Assembly: GCA_012270065.1 (NCBI GenBank) | Contig: JAAXJB010000034.1 | Span: forward strand, 1 to 53,927 | Direction of reading: 5' to 3' | Length of the DNA: 53,927 nt | DNA from: Rubripirellula sp. | GTDB lineage: Bacteria; Planctomycetota; Planctomycetia; Pirellulales; Pirellulaceae | Shown here: in pieces, positions 15,607-23,736 of the stretch | Position numbering within the stretch: position 1 is the stretch's first letter | How the letters are laid out: the number at the start of each line of letters is the position of its first letter | Translations under genes and position numbers: made by a program | The notes under the pieces: model-generated | Told to the model about the DNA's origin: nothing | Databases searched by the model: none | What the model saw: the letters and a program-made list of their open reading frames with translations, nothing else

Positions 15607-18422
15607 TGATGATGATGGATTTACGGAATATCAAATGGGCAATGCCGTTGCTCATCCTCTGCTTATGCATGACATCATCCGCCGTTGCAACTGATGTACA
15701 AAGTAGCGTTTCGACCCGGGAAACCTATGTCAATCTACCTTTCACGCTGCAGATCCAGATCAATAATGCGGACAGCAACGACAAGCCGATGATCCCCGCT
15801 GTTGACGGACTTGAAATCGTGCCTCAGGGACCGCCCTCGCGCAGTTTTCGCACCACGATCATCAATGGCCGTACCAGCCAACGAAATACTTTGACCTACC
15901 TGTATTCCGTGACTGCAACGCGTGAAGGCACATTCACAATTCCACCCGCCACGGTGATTGTCAATGGTCAGGAAACGCAAACACAGGAAGTACGGATCAT
16001 TGCGACACAAAGTGAGACTGACGATTTACTGTTCGTCGAAATCGAAGGAAAAGACGATCAGATCTACGTCGGTGAAGCTTTGCAACTGACGCTCAAGATC
16101 TGGGTACGAGCCTATCGCGATCGGGAATTCAACCTCACGCTCAATGAAGCCACCATGTGGTCGCTGATCAGCAAGCAGACCAAGTGGGGTAACTTTCAGG
16201 AATCCCTTGCTGAAATGGCGAAGAACCGTCAGGTTCCGAAAGGGAAACTGACCCTGCGAAAAGACATGAAGGGCCAGGAACGTGAGTATCTGCTTTACGA
16301 AATCAATGCCACCGTCTATCCGGATCGACCCGGCAAAATTGACGGAGACGACGTGCGGATCATTTTGAACTACCCTGAAAAACTGGGCCGCACTCGTAGT
16401 CCATTCTCTGCATTCGGTGATGATTTTTTCAGCGGTGCCAACGGTTTTGGCAGTGATCTCTTTTCCAATTTTGGATCGCAAATCGCAATCACCAGCGTGC
16501 GACCTATCATTGCTGAAACCGAGGTTGAAACAATCACAGTCAAACCTGTGCCCGAACAGGGGCGGCCGCAGAATTACCGCGGTGCTGTCGGTGTATACAG
16601 AATTGCAAGCGAGGCAGCTCCACGCACCGCGAAAGTTGGTGATCCCATCACTCTCAATATCGGAATTGCAGGGGAAGGCCCGATGGATCTCCTCAGAGCG
16701 CCTCCCCTCGCCGAACAACAGAACCTCATTCAAGACTTCAAGGTTCCCAACCAACCACTTGCCGGATTCGTTGATGGCCCTCAGAAAGTTTTCTCAACGA
16801 CGATTCGACCACTGAAAACAGGAACTTTCGAAATACCCGGCATTGAATACAGTTTTTTCAATCCGAAAACAGAGCAGTTTGTCTCCATCCAAAGTGATCC
16901 AATTCCAATCGAAGTCGAAGCGGCTGAACTACTGGCACTTGATGCGATTGTTGGCAATCAGACCAGCATTCCCGGTACCTCGCCAACGGGCCCAACGGCC
17001 GGCGTTCCTGAGACACCTGCTGCGGCAGAGCTTTCCAGCAATATGCTCGTGAATGCCGATCGTCCCCGTTCCATTTCCCTTTCAATTCTCGTGATGCTGC
17101 TTGTCCCACCACTCGCAGTTGGGATCGTTGGTTGTTATCGGAATCGCAGCCGTTTCAGCGGCCTTCTCTCGGCCAAACGACGTTTCAGCAATGCAATTTC
17201 CAAAGCGACAACTCCTCAACAAGTCGCATTGGGGTTGGAACAATTCCTTCAACGCCATTATCGGCTCTCTGATGGCAAAGCGTTACAGGACCAAACGGTG
17301 GGTGCCCTTCGTGCATCCGGATTCCACGAGCTAGCGATCGATGCAGAGCGGCTCTATCACCAGTGCCTTGGAAACGATGACACATCCTCAACCGACCGAT
17401 GGAAAACCGCCGCGACAGAACTGGTCGGTCGCCTTGCGATTGAAAAAACAAACCGCGCGGCTCACCAGCGGGTAATGGCAACCGATTCCGGTTATCGAAA
17501 GGCGAAGTCTGCCTTCATCCTGTTGGCAATGCTCACTGTTCCGTTGTCCGCTTCACTTTCGCTTGCCTCTGAGACAGAGAAAGCAGCCACGACGCCGGAA
17601 ACTGGTAAAACAGAGCAGGCACCCGCAGCCCGAATGAGCCCTGGTGACAAAGTTGATTCCGCACCATCCGAAGATCAACCATTGTCAAAGTCCCAGATAG
17701 GACGCTTGTTCCAGGAGGCTTCCACACTGTATTCCGAGGCAATGCTCAGTTCGGAGCAGCAGGCCAGCAACGAGAGTTTTTCTGAAGTAGCCAAACGCCT
17801 GCAACTACTTGTTGATGCGGGGATCACAAACGATGACCTGTTTGCCACGCTTGCGAACGCTCAGGCTCGTACGGGAAAATCAGCAGAGGCAATCGCGAAT
17901 TATCGACGTGCTCTGCGATACTCACCCGAGAACCAATCCCACCGTGATCGACTCGCAGAGACAGAAGCCGCGGCGGGCATTTCCTACGACGTTGCAGGTA
18001 GCCCCATCAATCGTGTCCGACGCTACAACGACTTCGTGTTGCACTTCGTATCCCCAAGTGTGATGCTCTTTGTTGCATTCATCGCTTGGCTTTGTGCCTG
18101 GGGTTTCGCAGGGTGGCGGTTGATGTCGGGACCACAACCCTGGAAGCTCCCCGCCACTTGCCTGATGCTGTTGGCCGTGACCACGTTCTGCTCTTACCAA
18201 TTGCGAATCTCGGAGTTTTCACGCGATAAACAGGCCGTCGTCACGCAATCCGAAATCCCCCTCAGGAAAGGTGATGGCACGGAATTTGAATTGGTTCAAG
18301 ACACCCCGGTTCCCGCCGGCAAACTGGTGCAAATACTGGATCACCGTGGCTTCTGGCACAAGGTACAACTCGCGAATGGTCAAAGCGGTTGGTTGCCCTC
18401 GGCGGCGTTGGAGCTGATTTGA
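15606..18422 (+). CDS. BatD-BatE-like fusion with TPR and SH3 domains
   Basis: A 938-residue membrane protein. Signal peptide (AMPLLILCLCMTSSAVA), then a BatD region (about 25-440) of Ig-like beta domains (VSTRETYVNLPFTLQIQI, VYVGEALQLTLKIWV-like strands, RPLKTGTFEIPGIEYSFF), a transmembrane helix near 490-510 and a cytosolic segment. A second hydrophobic segment (SAFILLAMLTVPLSASLSLA) starts a BatE-like part: TPR (DLFATLANAQARTGKSAEAIANYRRALRYSPEN in pieces), two more membrane helices, and a C-terminal SH3-like domain (GKLVQILDHRGFWHKVQL, SGWLPSAALELI). BatD and BatE are separate in Bacteroidetes. The family role is envelope stress or aerotolerance, mechanism unclear. Four ATGs repeat at 15606-15617; the first gives the one-base overlap. 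Confidence 0.83.
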   Translation: MMMMDLRNIKWAMPLLILCLCMTSSAVATDVQSSVSTRETYVNLPFTLQIQINNADSNDKPMIPAVDGLEIVPQGPPSRSFRTTIINGRTSQRNTLTYLYSVTATREGTFTIPPATVIVNGQETQTQEVRIIATQSETDDLLFVEIEGKDDQIYVGEALQLTLKIWVRAYRDREFNLTLNEATMWSLISKQTKWGNFQESLAEMAKNRQVPKGKLTLRKDMKGQEREYLLYEINATVYPDRPGKIDGDDVRIILNYPEKLGRTRSPFSAFGDDFFSGANGFGSDLFSNFGSQIAITSVRPIIAETEVETITVKPVPEQGRPQNYRGAVGVYRIASEAAPRTAKVGDPITLNIGIAGEGPMDLLRAPPLAEQQNLIQDFKVPNQPLAGFVDGPQKVFSTTIRPLKTGTFEIPGIEYSFFNPKTEQFVSIQSDPIPIEVEAAELLALDAIVGNQTSIPGTSPTGPTAGVPETPAAAELSSNMLVNADRPRSISLSILVMLLVPPLAVGIVGCYRNRSRFSGLLSAKRRFSNAISKATTPQQVALGLEQFLQRHYRLSDGKALQDQTVGALRASGFHELAIDAERLYHQCLGNDDTSSTDRWKTAATELVGRLAIEKTNRAAHQRVMATDSGYRKAKSAFILLAMLTVPLSASLSLASETEKAATTPETGKTEQAPAARMSPGDKVDSAPSEDQPLSKSQIGRLFQEASTLYSEAMLSSEQQASNESFSEVAKRLQLLVDAGITNDDLFATLANAQARTGKSAEAIANYRRALRYSPENQSHRDRLAETEAAAGISYDVAGSPINRVRRYNDFVLHFVSPSVMLFVAFIAWLCAWGFAGWRLMSGPQPWKLPATCLMLLAVTTFCSYQLRISEFSRDKQAVVTQSEIPLRKGDGTEFELVQDTPVPAGKLVQILDHRGFWHKVQLANGQSGWLPSAALELI

Positions 18423-18578
18423 ATCAGCACGGCAATGAATTTCGCCGTGAATTCTTTTGTGAATTACCTGTTTTCCGGGCTCATTATCAGCCAAATCCTT
18501 CAAAATTGCACCCAGATCGGGACACGCGATTTCTGAGGGTGGTTTCGCTGACTTGGTCTATGGTCGAAACTCTAGGGC

Positions 18579-19457
18579 ATGACTGTTGCACCCGATCTAC
18601 TCCCGTACGCCTCCCATGATTTTCAGGTTGCGGGGCACACACTACGCTACCTCGATGAGGGCACTGGGCCTGAAGTTTTACTATGCGTGCATGGTAATCC
18701 GACTTGGAGTTTCTATTACCGTAAGGTGATTGAGCGATTTTCCTCCGACTACCGTGTCATCGCTGTAGACCATGTCGGTTGTGGACGCAGTGACAAACCG
18801 TCCCGAGCAGCATTTCCGTACACCCTCAGCTCGCACCGTGACAACCTGATTGCCCTGATTGATGCTCTGGACATTCAACGGATCACACTGATCGCACACG
18901 ATTGGGGCGGCGCCATCGGGCTCAGCTCCGTCCTGGAACGCATGCCGAAGCTTCAGCGAGTGGTACTGCTGAACACGGGAGCATTCCCCCCACCCTATCT
19001 GCCAACGCGGATCGCTGCGTGCAGGGCTCCCGTTCTTGGTAGTTTGGCTGTACGTGGATTGAATGCGTTCGCCCGAGCCGCAATCACGATGGCAATGTCC
19101 CGCAACCGAATGACACCGGAAGTTGCACGCGGGCTTCTCGCTCCATACGACAGCTGGAAAAACCGTGTGGCAATCGATGCATTTGTGCGCGACATCCCCA
19201 TGACGCCCCAGCACGTCACCTATAAAACGCTTGCCGATTTGGAACAGAGACTACCTGACCTGGCTGACATTCCCTCCCTTCTGGTTTGGGGCATGCAGGA
19301 CTGGTGTTTCCGTCCGGAATGTCTTCGTCGTTTTGAGGCAGTGTGGCCGCAGGCAACTACCATCGAGATTGCCGATGCGGGCCATTATGTCCTGGAGGAC
19401 GCACCGCAAGAAACGCTCGATGCAATCAGCCGTTTCCTCAAGGAAAACCAATCCTGA
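18579..19457 (+). CDS. alpha/beta hydrolase of the haloalkane dehalogenase-like group
   Basis: A 292-residue cytosolic alpha/beta hydrolase. HGNPTWSFYYR (oxyanion region, residues 38-48), the nucleophile elbow HDWGG with Asp108 rather than Ser, and His269 in DAGHYVLED form the expected triad with an acid in WGMQDW. An Asp nucleophile and HGNPTW point to the haloalkane dehalogenase / epoxide hydrolase / OleB branch; which reaction is catalysed cannot be told and no oleA, oleC or oleD is adjacent. Stands alone, 156 bases after the Bat-like gene. Confidence 0.87.
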   Translation: MTVAPDLLPYASHDFQVAGHTLRYLDEGTGPEVLLCVHGNPTWSFYYRKVIERFSSDYRVIAVDHVGCGRSDKPSRAAFPYTLSSHRDNLIALIDALDIQRITLIAHDWGGAIGLSSVLERMPKLQRVVLLNTGAFPPPYLPTRIAACRAPVLGSLAVRGLNAFARAAITMAMSRNRMTPEVARGLLAPYDSWKNRVAIDAFVRDIPMTPQHVTYKTLADLEQRLPDLADIPSLLVWGMQDWCFRPECLRRFEAVWPQATTIEIADAGHYVLEDAPQETLDAISRFLKENQS

Positions 19458-19554
19458 AGCTGAAACCCGGTTCGGTTCCCGGCTAGCGAAGCGGAAAAGG
19501 TACGTGCGCCAATGAAACCCGAGTCAAGAAAAATGACTCTGACACTGAACTCCC

Positions 19555-20463
19555 ATGCCAGATCCGCTTGAGCCCTACCGACGACTTTGCACCTCTCCAG
19601 CAGACGCAATACGCTGGGCGTGTATTCTCGAAGCGTCAGCCCCCAAGGTGGGCAACGTGCACCCGGGACGTTCATTCAAAGACTTGGCATGCACTGATTT
19701 TCTTGAAGCGGCGGAGATCACCTGCCAGAACTTTCGCAACCGGGGAATGCGGATCAGCCAACGAATGCGTGATTCAGTTCTTGAGACCAGGGCACAACTG
19801 GGAACCAATGTCAATTTGGGAATCGTTCTACTGCTTGGCCCTCTCGTGGCAGCAGACGAGCGTCAGATGACACTCACAAAAACATCCGAACGGACGGTCT
19901 GCACGAATCGGCTTGAAGACTGGATTCCACTGACAAGCACATGCCTGGCTGAGCTTGACGAATTTGACGGTGCAGACATTTTCGAAGCGATCCGATCTGC
20001 AACGCCAGGCGGCATGGGATCCTCCGATAAACTTGACATCAACAAGCGTCACGATCGGGTGAACATTCTCGAGGCCATGCATCTTGCAGCAGATCGGGAT
20101 CAAATTGCAAGGCAATATTGTGACAGCTTTCGCGAATTGATTCTCGAAATCACGCCCGTAGTATCCGACGCGTTCGAAAACACACACGATGTCCTGTCGG
20201 GACTCTGTCACGCCCAAATCCACCTGCTTTCCCGGACACCTGATTCCCTGATAGCGAGAAAAAACGGACTTCGGGTTGCCGGTGAGGTACAACGTCGTGC
20301 CGGGTTAGTCGATCCTGATGACCAGAAAAGCGTCAGTGAATTCGATCTGTACCTGCGTTCAGAAGACCATCAATTGAATCCGGGAACCACGGCAGATCTC
20401 ATCGCAGCCTCGGTTTATCTGTTGCTGAGAACCCATCCTTCGGAGAAAAAAAATCATGAGTGA
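19555..20463 (+). CDS. triphosphoribosyl-dephospho-CoA synthase-like (CitG family) protein
   Basis: A 302-residue protein of the CitG/MdcB family. The N-terminal motif ASAPKVGNVHPGRSFKDLACTDFLEAA corresponds to the family's KPGxVxxxSxxxHxDM region, and TNVNLGIVLLLGPLVAA to the conserved TNTHLG...GLLLAA-like helix. No citrate lyase or malonate decarboxylase genes are present. CitG-like proteins are also found in tetrahydromethanopterin-linked C1 gene sets of methylotrophs and planctomycetes; the overlap (8 bases) with a PTPS-like gene supports a pterin-related job (inference). Confidence 0.85.
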   Translation: MPDPLEPYRRLCTSPADAIRWACILEASAPKVGNVHPGRSFKDLACTDFLEAAEITCQNFRNRGMRISQRMRDSVLETRAQLGTNVNLGIVLLLGPLVAADERQMTLTKTSERTVCTNRLEDWIPLTSTCLAELDEFDGADIFEAIRSATPGGMGSSDKLDINKRHDRVNILEAMHLAADRDQIARQYCDSFRELILEITPVVSDAFENTHDVLSGLCHAQIHLLSRTPDSLIARKNGLRVAGEVQRRAGLVDPDDQKSVSEFDLYLRSEDHQLNPGTTADLIAASVYLLLRTHPSEKKNHE

Positions 20464-20968
20464 CGCCACTTACCGAGTCGACGTCAGTAAAGAGCAATTT
20501 GTCTTTTCAGCTGCTCATTTCATTACTTTTGCGGGCGATATCTGCGAACGCATTCATGGCCACAACTATGGTGTGCGGGCAAGCATTGAAGGTCCACTGG
20601 ACGAAAACCGTTACGTGGTTGACTTCATTGCGTTGCGTGACGCCGTACTGGAACAGACTCAAGCGCTTGATCACCACGTGATCCTTCCCAGCGACCATGC
20701 TGAAATCAAAATCACCAGCGATGATAAGGAGACAACAGCAACCTTTCGGGACCGCCGTTGGGTATTCCCGAATGAGGATTGCGTGATTCTGCCGGTGATC
20801 AACACCACCGCCGAGGAAATTGCACGCGTCATTGCCGAACGCGTGATAACTAAAACCCACGAGAAATTCGGTGGGCAACTTTCATATTTGGAAGTTGCGG
20901 TGGACGAAAACTGTGGCCAATGGGGAGTCTGTCGTATTCCTTGGCCCAACCAGAGTCCCCTCGACTGA
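20456..20968 (+). CDS. 6-pyruvoyltetrahydropterin synthase / QueD-like protein
   Basis: A 170-residue PTPS-fold enzyme. Zinc ligands are His21 (SAAHF), His34 and His36, and the catalytic Cys30 gives the CxxxHGH motif used by QueD-type enzymes. Later motifs DFIALRDAV and LDHHVILP match. Between LDHHVILP and NTTAEEIA there is a longer segment than in QueD, with RDRRWVFPNEDCVILP, resembling the PTPS proteins linked to methanopterin synthesis. It could supply 6-carboxytetrahydropterin for queE in this window, or a methanopterin precursor; the overlap with the CitG-like gene favours the second. Gene symbol withheld. Confidence 0.88.
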   Translation: MSDATYRVDVSKEQFVFSAAHFITFAGDICERIHGHNYGVRASIEGPLDENRYVVDFIALRDAVLEQTQALDHHVILPSDHAEIKITSDDKETTATFRDRRWVFPNEDCVILPVINTTAEEIARVIAERVITKTHEKFGGQLSYLEVAVDENCGQWGVCRIPWPNQSPLD

Positions 20969-21038
20969 CGAGTGATTCGTCGTCGCTGCCGGATCCCTCT
21001 CTAAAACTTGCCACACATTCGCGAACCCCGATAGATCT

Positions 21039-22673
21039 GTGAAAAATCCAGCACCATCAGCCTCTCTGCAATTTTCAGGTTCGATTTTCCATTGCCTTCT
21101 GTTTGCCTTTGTTCCAGCTCTCGCCATTGGACAGGACGAATCTTCCGTCCGCCCACCCAATATTCTGTTTGCGATTGCTGATGATCTGTCTTTCCCTCAT
21201 ATGGGCGCATACGGGACGGAGTGGGTCAGGACCCCTGGTTTCGACCAGGTTGCACGCGAGGGTCTTTTATTCAACCGCTGCTACACTCCCAACGCGAAGT
21301 GTGCCCCATCGCGGTCCTGCATTCTGACCGGGCGGAATTCCTGGCAACTTGAAGCAGCAGCCAACCACTGGTGCTTCTTTCCCGCCAAGTTTTCAAGTTA
21401 TGTCGAGGTGCTCGGGGAACACGGCTATGCGACCGGAATGACGGGCAAGGGCTGGGCGCCCGGCATTGCCAAGGATGCAGACGGTAAATCACGGCAGATG
21501 ACCGGAAAACCGTTCAACCGGCGCAAAGCAAAGCCACCAACGCGAGCAATCAGCGGCAATGACTATGCCGGAAACTTCAAGGACTTTCTGGACACCGTCC
21601 CAGATGATGCGCCCTTTTGTTTCTGGTATGGATCCACTGAACCCCACCGCAGGTATGAGTTTCAAAGTGGTGTCAACAAAGGAAACAAGAAACTAAGCGA
21701 CATTGATCAGGTTCCTGCTTTCTGGCCAGACAATGATGTTGTGCGACACGACATGCTGGACTACGCACTGGAAGTCGAGCACTTCGACAGCCACTTGCAG
21801 AGAATGCTTCGGGAACTGGAAAACCGCGGCAAACTTGACAACACACTGGTTGTCGTCACGGCTGACAACGGAATGCCTTTTCCCAGAATCAAAGGGCAGG
21901 AATATGAAATGAGTAATCATCTGCCGTTGGCGATCATGTGGCGTGAAGGCATCAAGAGCCCAGGTCGAACCATCGATGCACTCGTTTCCTTCATTGATCT
22001 GGCGCCAACTTACCTTGAACTGGCAGGCATACCGTGGCAACAGAGCAAGATGGCACCCTCACCGGGGAAGTCCTTGACCCACCTTTTCCGCGAGGAGTCT
22101 GATGACTCGCACCGAGACTTTTTGCTGATTGGAAAAGAGAGACATGATGTGGGTCGCCCCAACGACGAAGGTTATCCGATACGCGGAATTGTCCAGGGCT
22201 CTTTTCTTTTGATACGCAACTTCAAAACCGAGCGTTGGCCTGCAGGAAACCCGGAAACCGGGTACCTGAATACTGATGGCAGCCCAACCAAAACCGAACT
22301 GATTAACGCCCGCCGATCCGGTACTGACGACAAACATTGGCAACTTGCATTCGGTTTTCGACCGGAATACGAAATGTTCAATATCGAAACCGATCGTGAG
22401 TGCCTCACCAATCTTGCAGATGCTGACCGATACGCGAATCTGCGGGAAAAAATGAAAACCACAATGCAAGATGCATTGCAGGCTGAGAATGACCCACGTC
22501 TGGTGGGAAATGGTGACGTGTTCGACGAATACCCCTACGCCAATGGACGGGAGCGAAACTTCCATCAGAGGTACCTGGAGGATCCAGGTTCAATGCGTGC
22601 CGGGTGGGTAAATCAAACCGACTTTGAACCTGTGCCGCATAAAAACGAAGCCAGTGCACCAAAGAAGCGGTGA
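21039..22673 (+). CDS. secreted sulfatase (SGSH-like, formylglycine type)
   Basis: A 544-residue type I sulfatase exported by a signal peptide ([20 protein letters not shown]). Metal site [11 protein letters not shown] (Asp48, Asp49), catalytic Cys88 in [12 protein letters not shown] to be converted to formylglycine, GKGWAPG, HRRYEF and ADNGMPFP all in family order. The arrangement resembles heparan N-sulfatase / sulfamidase-like members. It would remove sulfate from sulfated glycans outside the cytoplasm, a marked ability of planctomycetes. The only start before the signal peptide is GTG 21039. No anaerobic or FGE maturase is nearby. Confidence 0.92.
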   Translation: MKNPAPSASLQFSGSIFHCLLFAFVPALAIGQDESSVRPPNILFAIADDLSFPHMGAYGTEWVRTPGFDQVAREGLLFNRCYTPNAKCAPSRSCILTGRNSWQLEAAANHWCFFPAKFSSYVEVLGEHGYATGMTGKGWAPGIAKDADGKSRQMTGKPFNRRKAKPPTRAISGNDYAGNFKDFLDTVPDDAPFCFWYGSTEPHRRYEFQSGVNKGNKKLSDIDQVPAFWPDNDVVRHDMLDYALEVEHFDSHLQRMLRELENRGKLDNTLVVVTADNGMPFPRIKGQEYEMSNHLPLAIMWREGIKSPGRTIDALVSFIDLAPTYLELAGIPWQQSKMAPSPGKSLTHLFREESDDSHRDFLLIGKERHDVGRPNDEGYPIRGIVQGSFLLIRNFKTERWPAGNPETGYLNTDGSPTKTELINARRSGTDDKHWQLAFGFRPEYEMFNIETDRECLTNLADADRYANLREKMKTTMQDALQAENDPRLVGNGDVFDEYPYANGRERNFHQRYLEDPGSMRAGWVNQTDFEPVPHKNEASAPKKR

Positions 22674-22681
22674 TGCGACCG

Positions 22682-22727
22682 GTTGCGAAAACGCAACAAA
22701 ACAGGGCTGTCATCCTATTCGGATGAC
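22682..22727 (+). terminator. two consecutive stem-loops after the sulfatase
   Basis: GTTGCG-AAAA-CGCAAC at 22682-22697 and GTCATCC-TATTC-GGATGAC at 22709-22727, both perfect. They start nine bases after the sulfatase stop, but neither is followed by a T run, so an intrinsic terminator is uncertain; 3'-end stabilisation is the alternative. The remaining 276 bases to 23003 hold no gene. Confidence 0.5.
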
Positions 22728-23003
22728 GTTGATTTGAGAGGACGATGGGCAGGTTCCGGAGCAACTGCCCAGCAACTGCCAATTTGAGACAGAGATTTCA
22801 GTATGGTCCCGCAGCTTTGCAGGGCATCGCGGCTTCATGAAAGAAACCAGCACCAATGTCGGACTTGTGTAATATTGCTTCTGAACGCCGTACAGGGATT
22901 GTCGATATCGTAGACTCATGTAATTTAATTGCAAAAGCAATCACGTTTCGTCTAGGACGCACACCCCGGGCCTCTCTTCTCCTTCCTTCATGGGCGGCTA
23001 CCG

Positions 23004-23732
23004 ATGTTGATCGTTGAATCGCTCAAAAAGAAATTTCAGCTCGAAGAGACAGAAGTCCGGGCCGTGGACGGGGTGTCGTTTGAAGTCGCAGCGGGTGAGG
23101 TGTACGGGCTTCTGGGTCCGAATGGGGCCGGCAAAACAACCACACTCCGCATGATTCTGGGGCTCGTCAAGCCAGACGCTGGCTATGCGGAGGTCAGTGG
23201 CTATCGTACGCGAACCGATCCGTCCGCGGTAAAGTCGCGGCTCGGATTCGTTTCCGCAAGCGATGGTGTGTACCCTTGGTTGAGCGTGCGGGAAATGCTG
23301 CTTTACTTCGCAGATTTGTACGGTGTGGAACCCACCGAAGCTGCATCTCGGTGTGAGCAACTTTCTGAACTGATGGGCATCAAGCCGTTGTTGGATCGGC
23401 GGGCGGGCAGTCTTAGCACTGGACAACGGCAACGCGTGATCCTCGTTCGCGGGCTGATTCACGATCCTCCGGTGATGCTGCTGGATGAACCAACCCGTGG
23501 TTTGGATGTGGTCGGTGTCCAGACGATTTTTGAATACATCAAAAATCTCAGAGAACTGGGAAAAGCGGTAGTTGTCTGTACGCACCGCTTGGACGAAGCA
23601 GAGCGACTGTGCGACAGGTTCGGTTTACTGCATCAGGGAACCATGCATCGCACGGGAACTCTTCAAGAACTTCGACAGCAAAGTGGTCATGACCACCTCG
23701 TCGAAATGTTCGTCGAGTTATTGGGGAGTTAA
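23004..23732 (+). CDS. ABC transporter ATP-binding protein (NatA-like)
   Basis: A 242-residue ABC ATPase. Walker A GPNGAGKTT (38-46), signature LSTGQRQRV, Walker B VMLLDEPTRGLD and the H-loop CTHRLDEAE are intact. The order with a CPBP-fused ABC-2 permease four bases downstream is that of NatA/NatB-type exporters. The substrate is not evident; Na+ export is only the name-giving case. ATG 23004 opens the family homology. Confidence 0.93.
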   Translation: MLIVESLKKKFQLEETEVRAVDGVSFEVAAGEVYGLLGPNGAGKTTTLRMILGLVKPDAGYAEVSGYRTRTDPSAVKSRLGFVSASDGVYPWLSVREMLLYFADLYGVEPTEAASRCEQLSELMGIKPLLDRRAGSLSTGQRQRVILVRGLIHDPPVMLLDEPTRGLDVVGVQTIFEYIKNLRELGKAVVVCTHRLDEAERLCDRFGLLHQGTMHRTGTLQELRQQSGHDHLVEMFVELLGS

Positions 23733-23736
23733 CACA

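Noticed and set aside
18579-19457. Calling the hydrolase haloalkane dehalogenase or OleB
   Set aside because: The Asp nucleophile motif fits both, and no ole or dehalogenation genes are nearby.
20456-20968. Calling the PTPS gene queD
   Set aside because: CxxxHGH fits QueD, but the internal insert and the overlap with a CitG-like gene point to a pterin role; the symbol was withheld.
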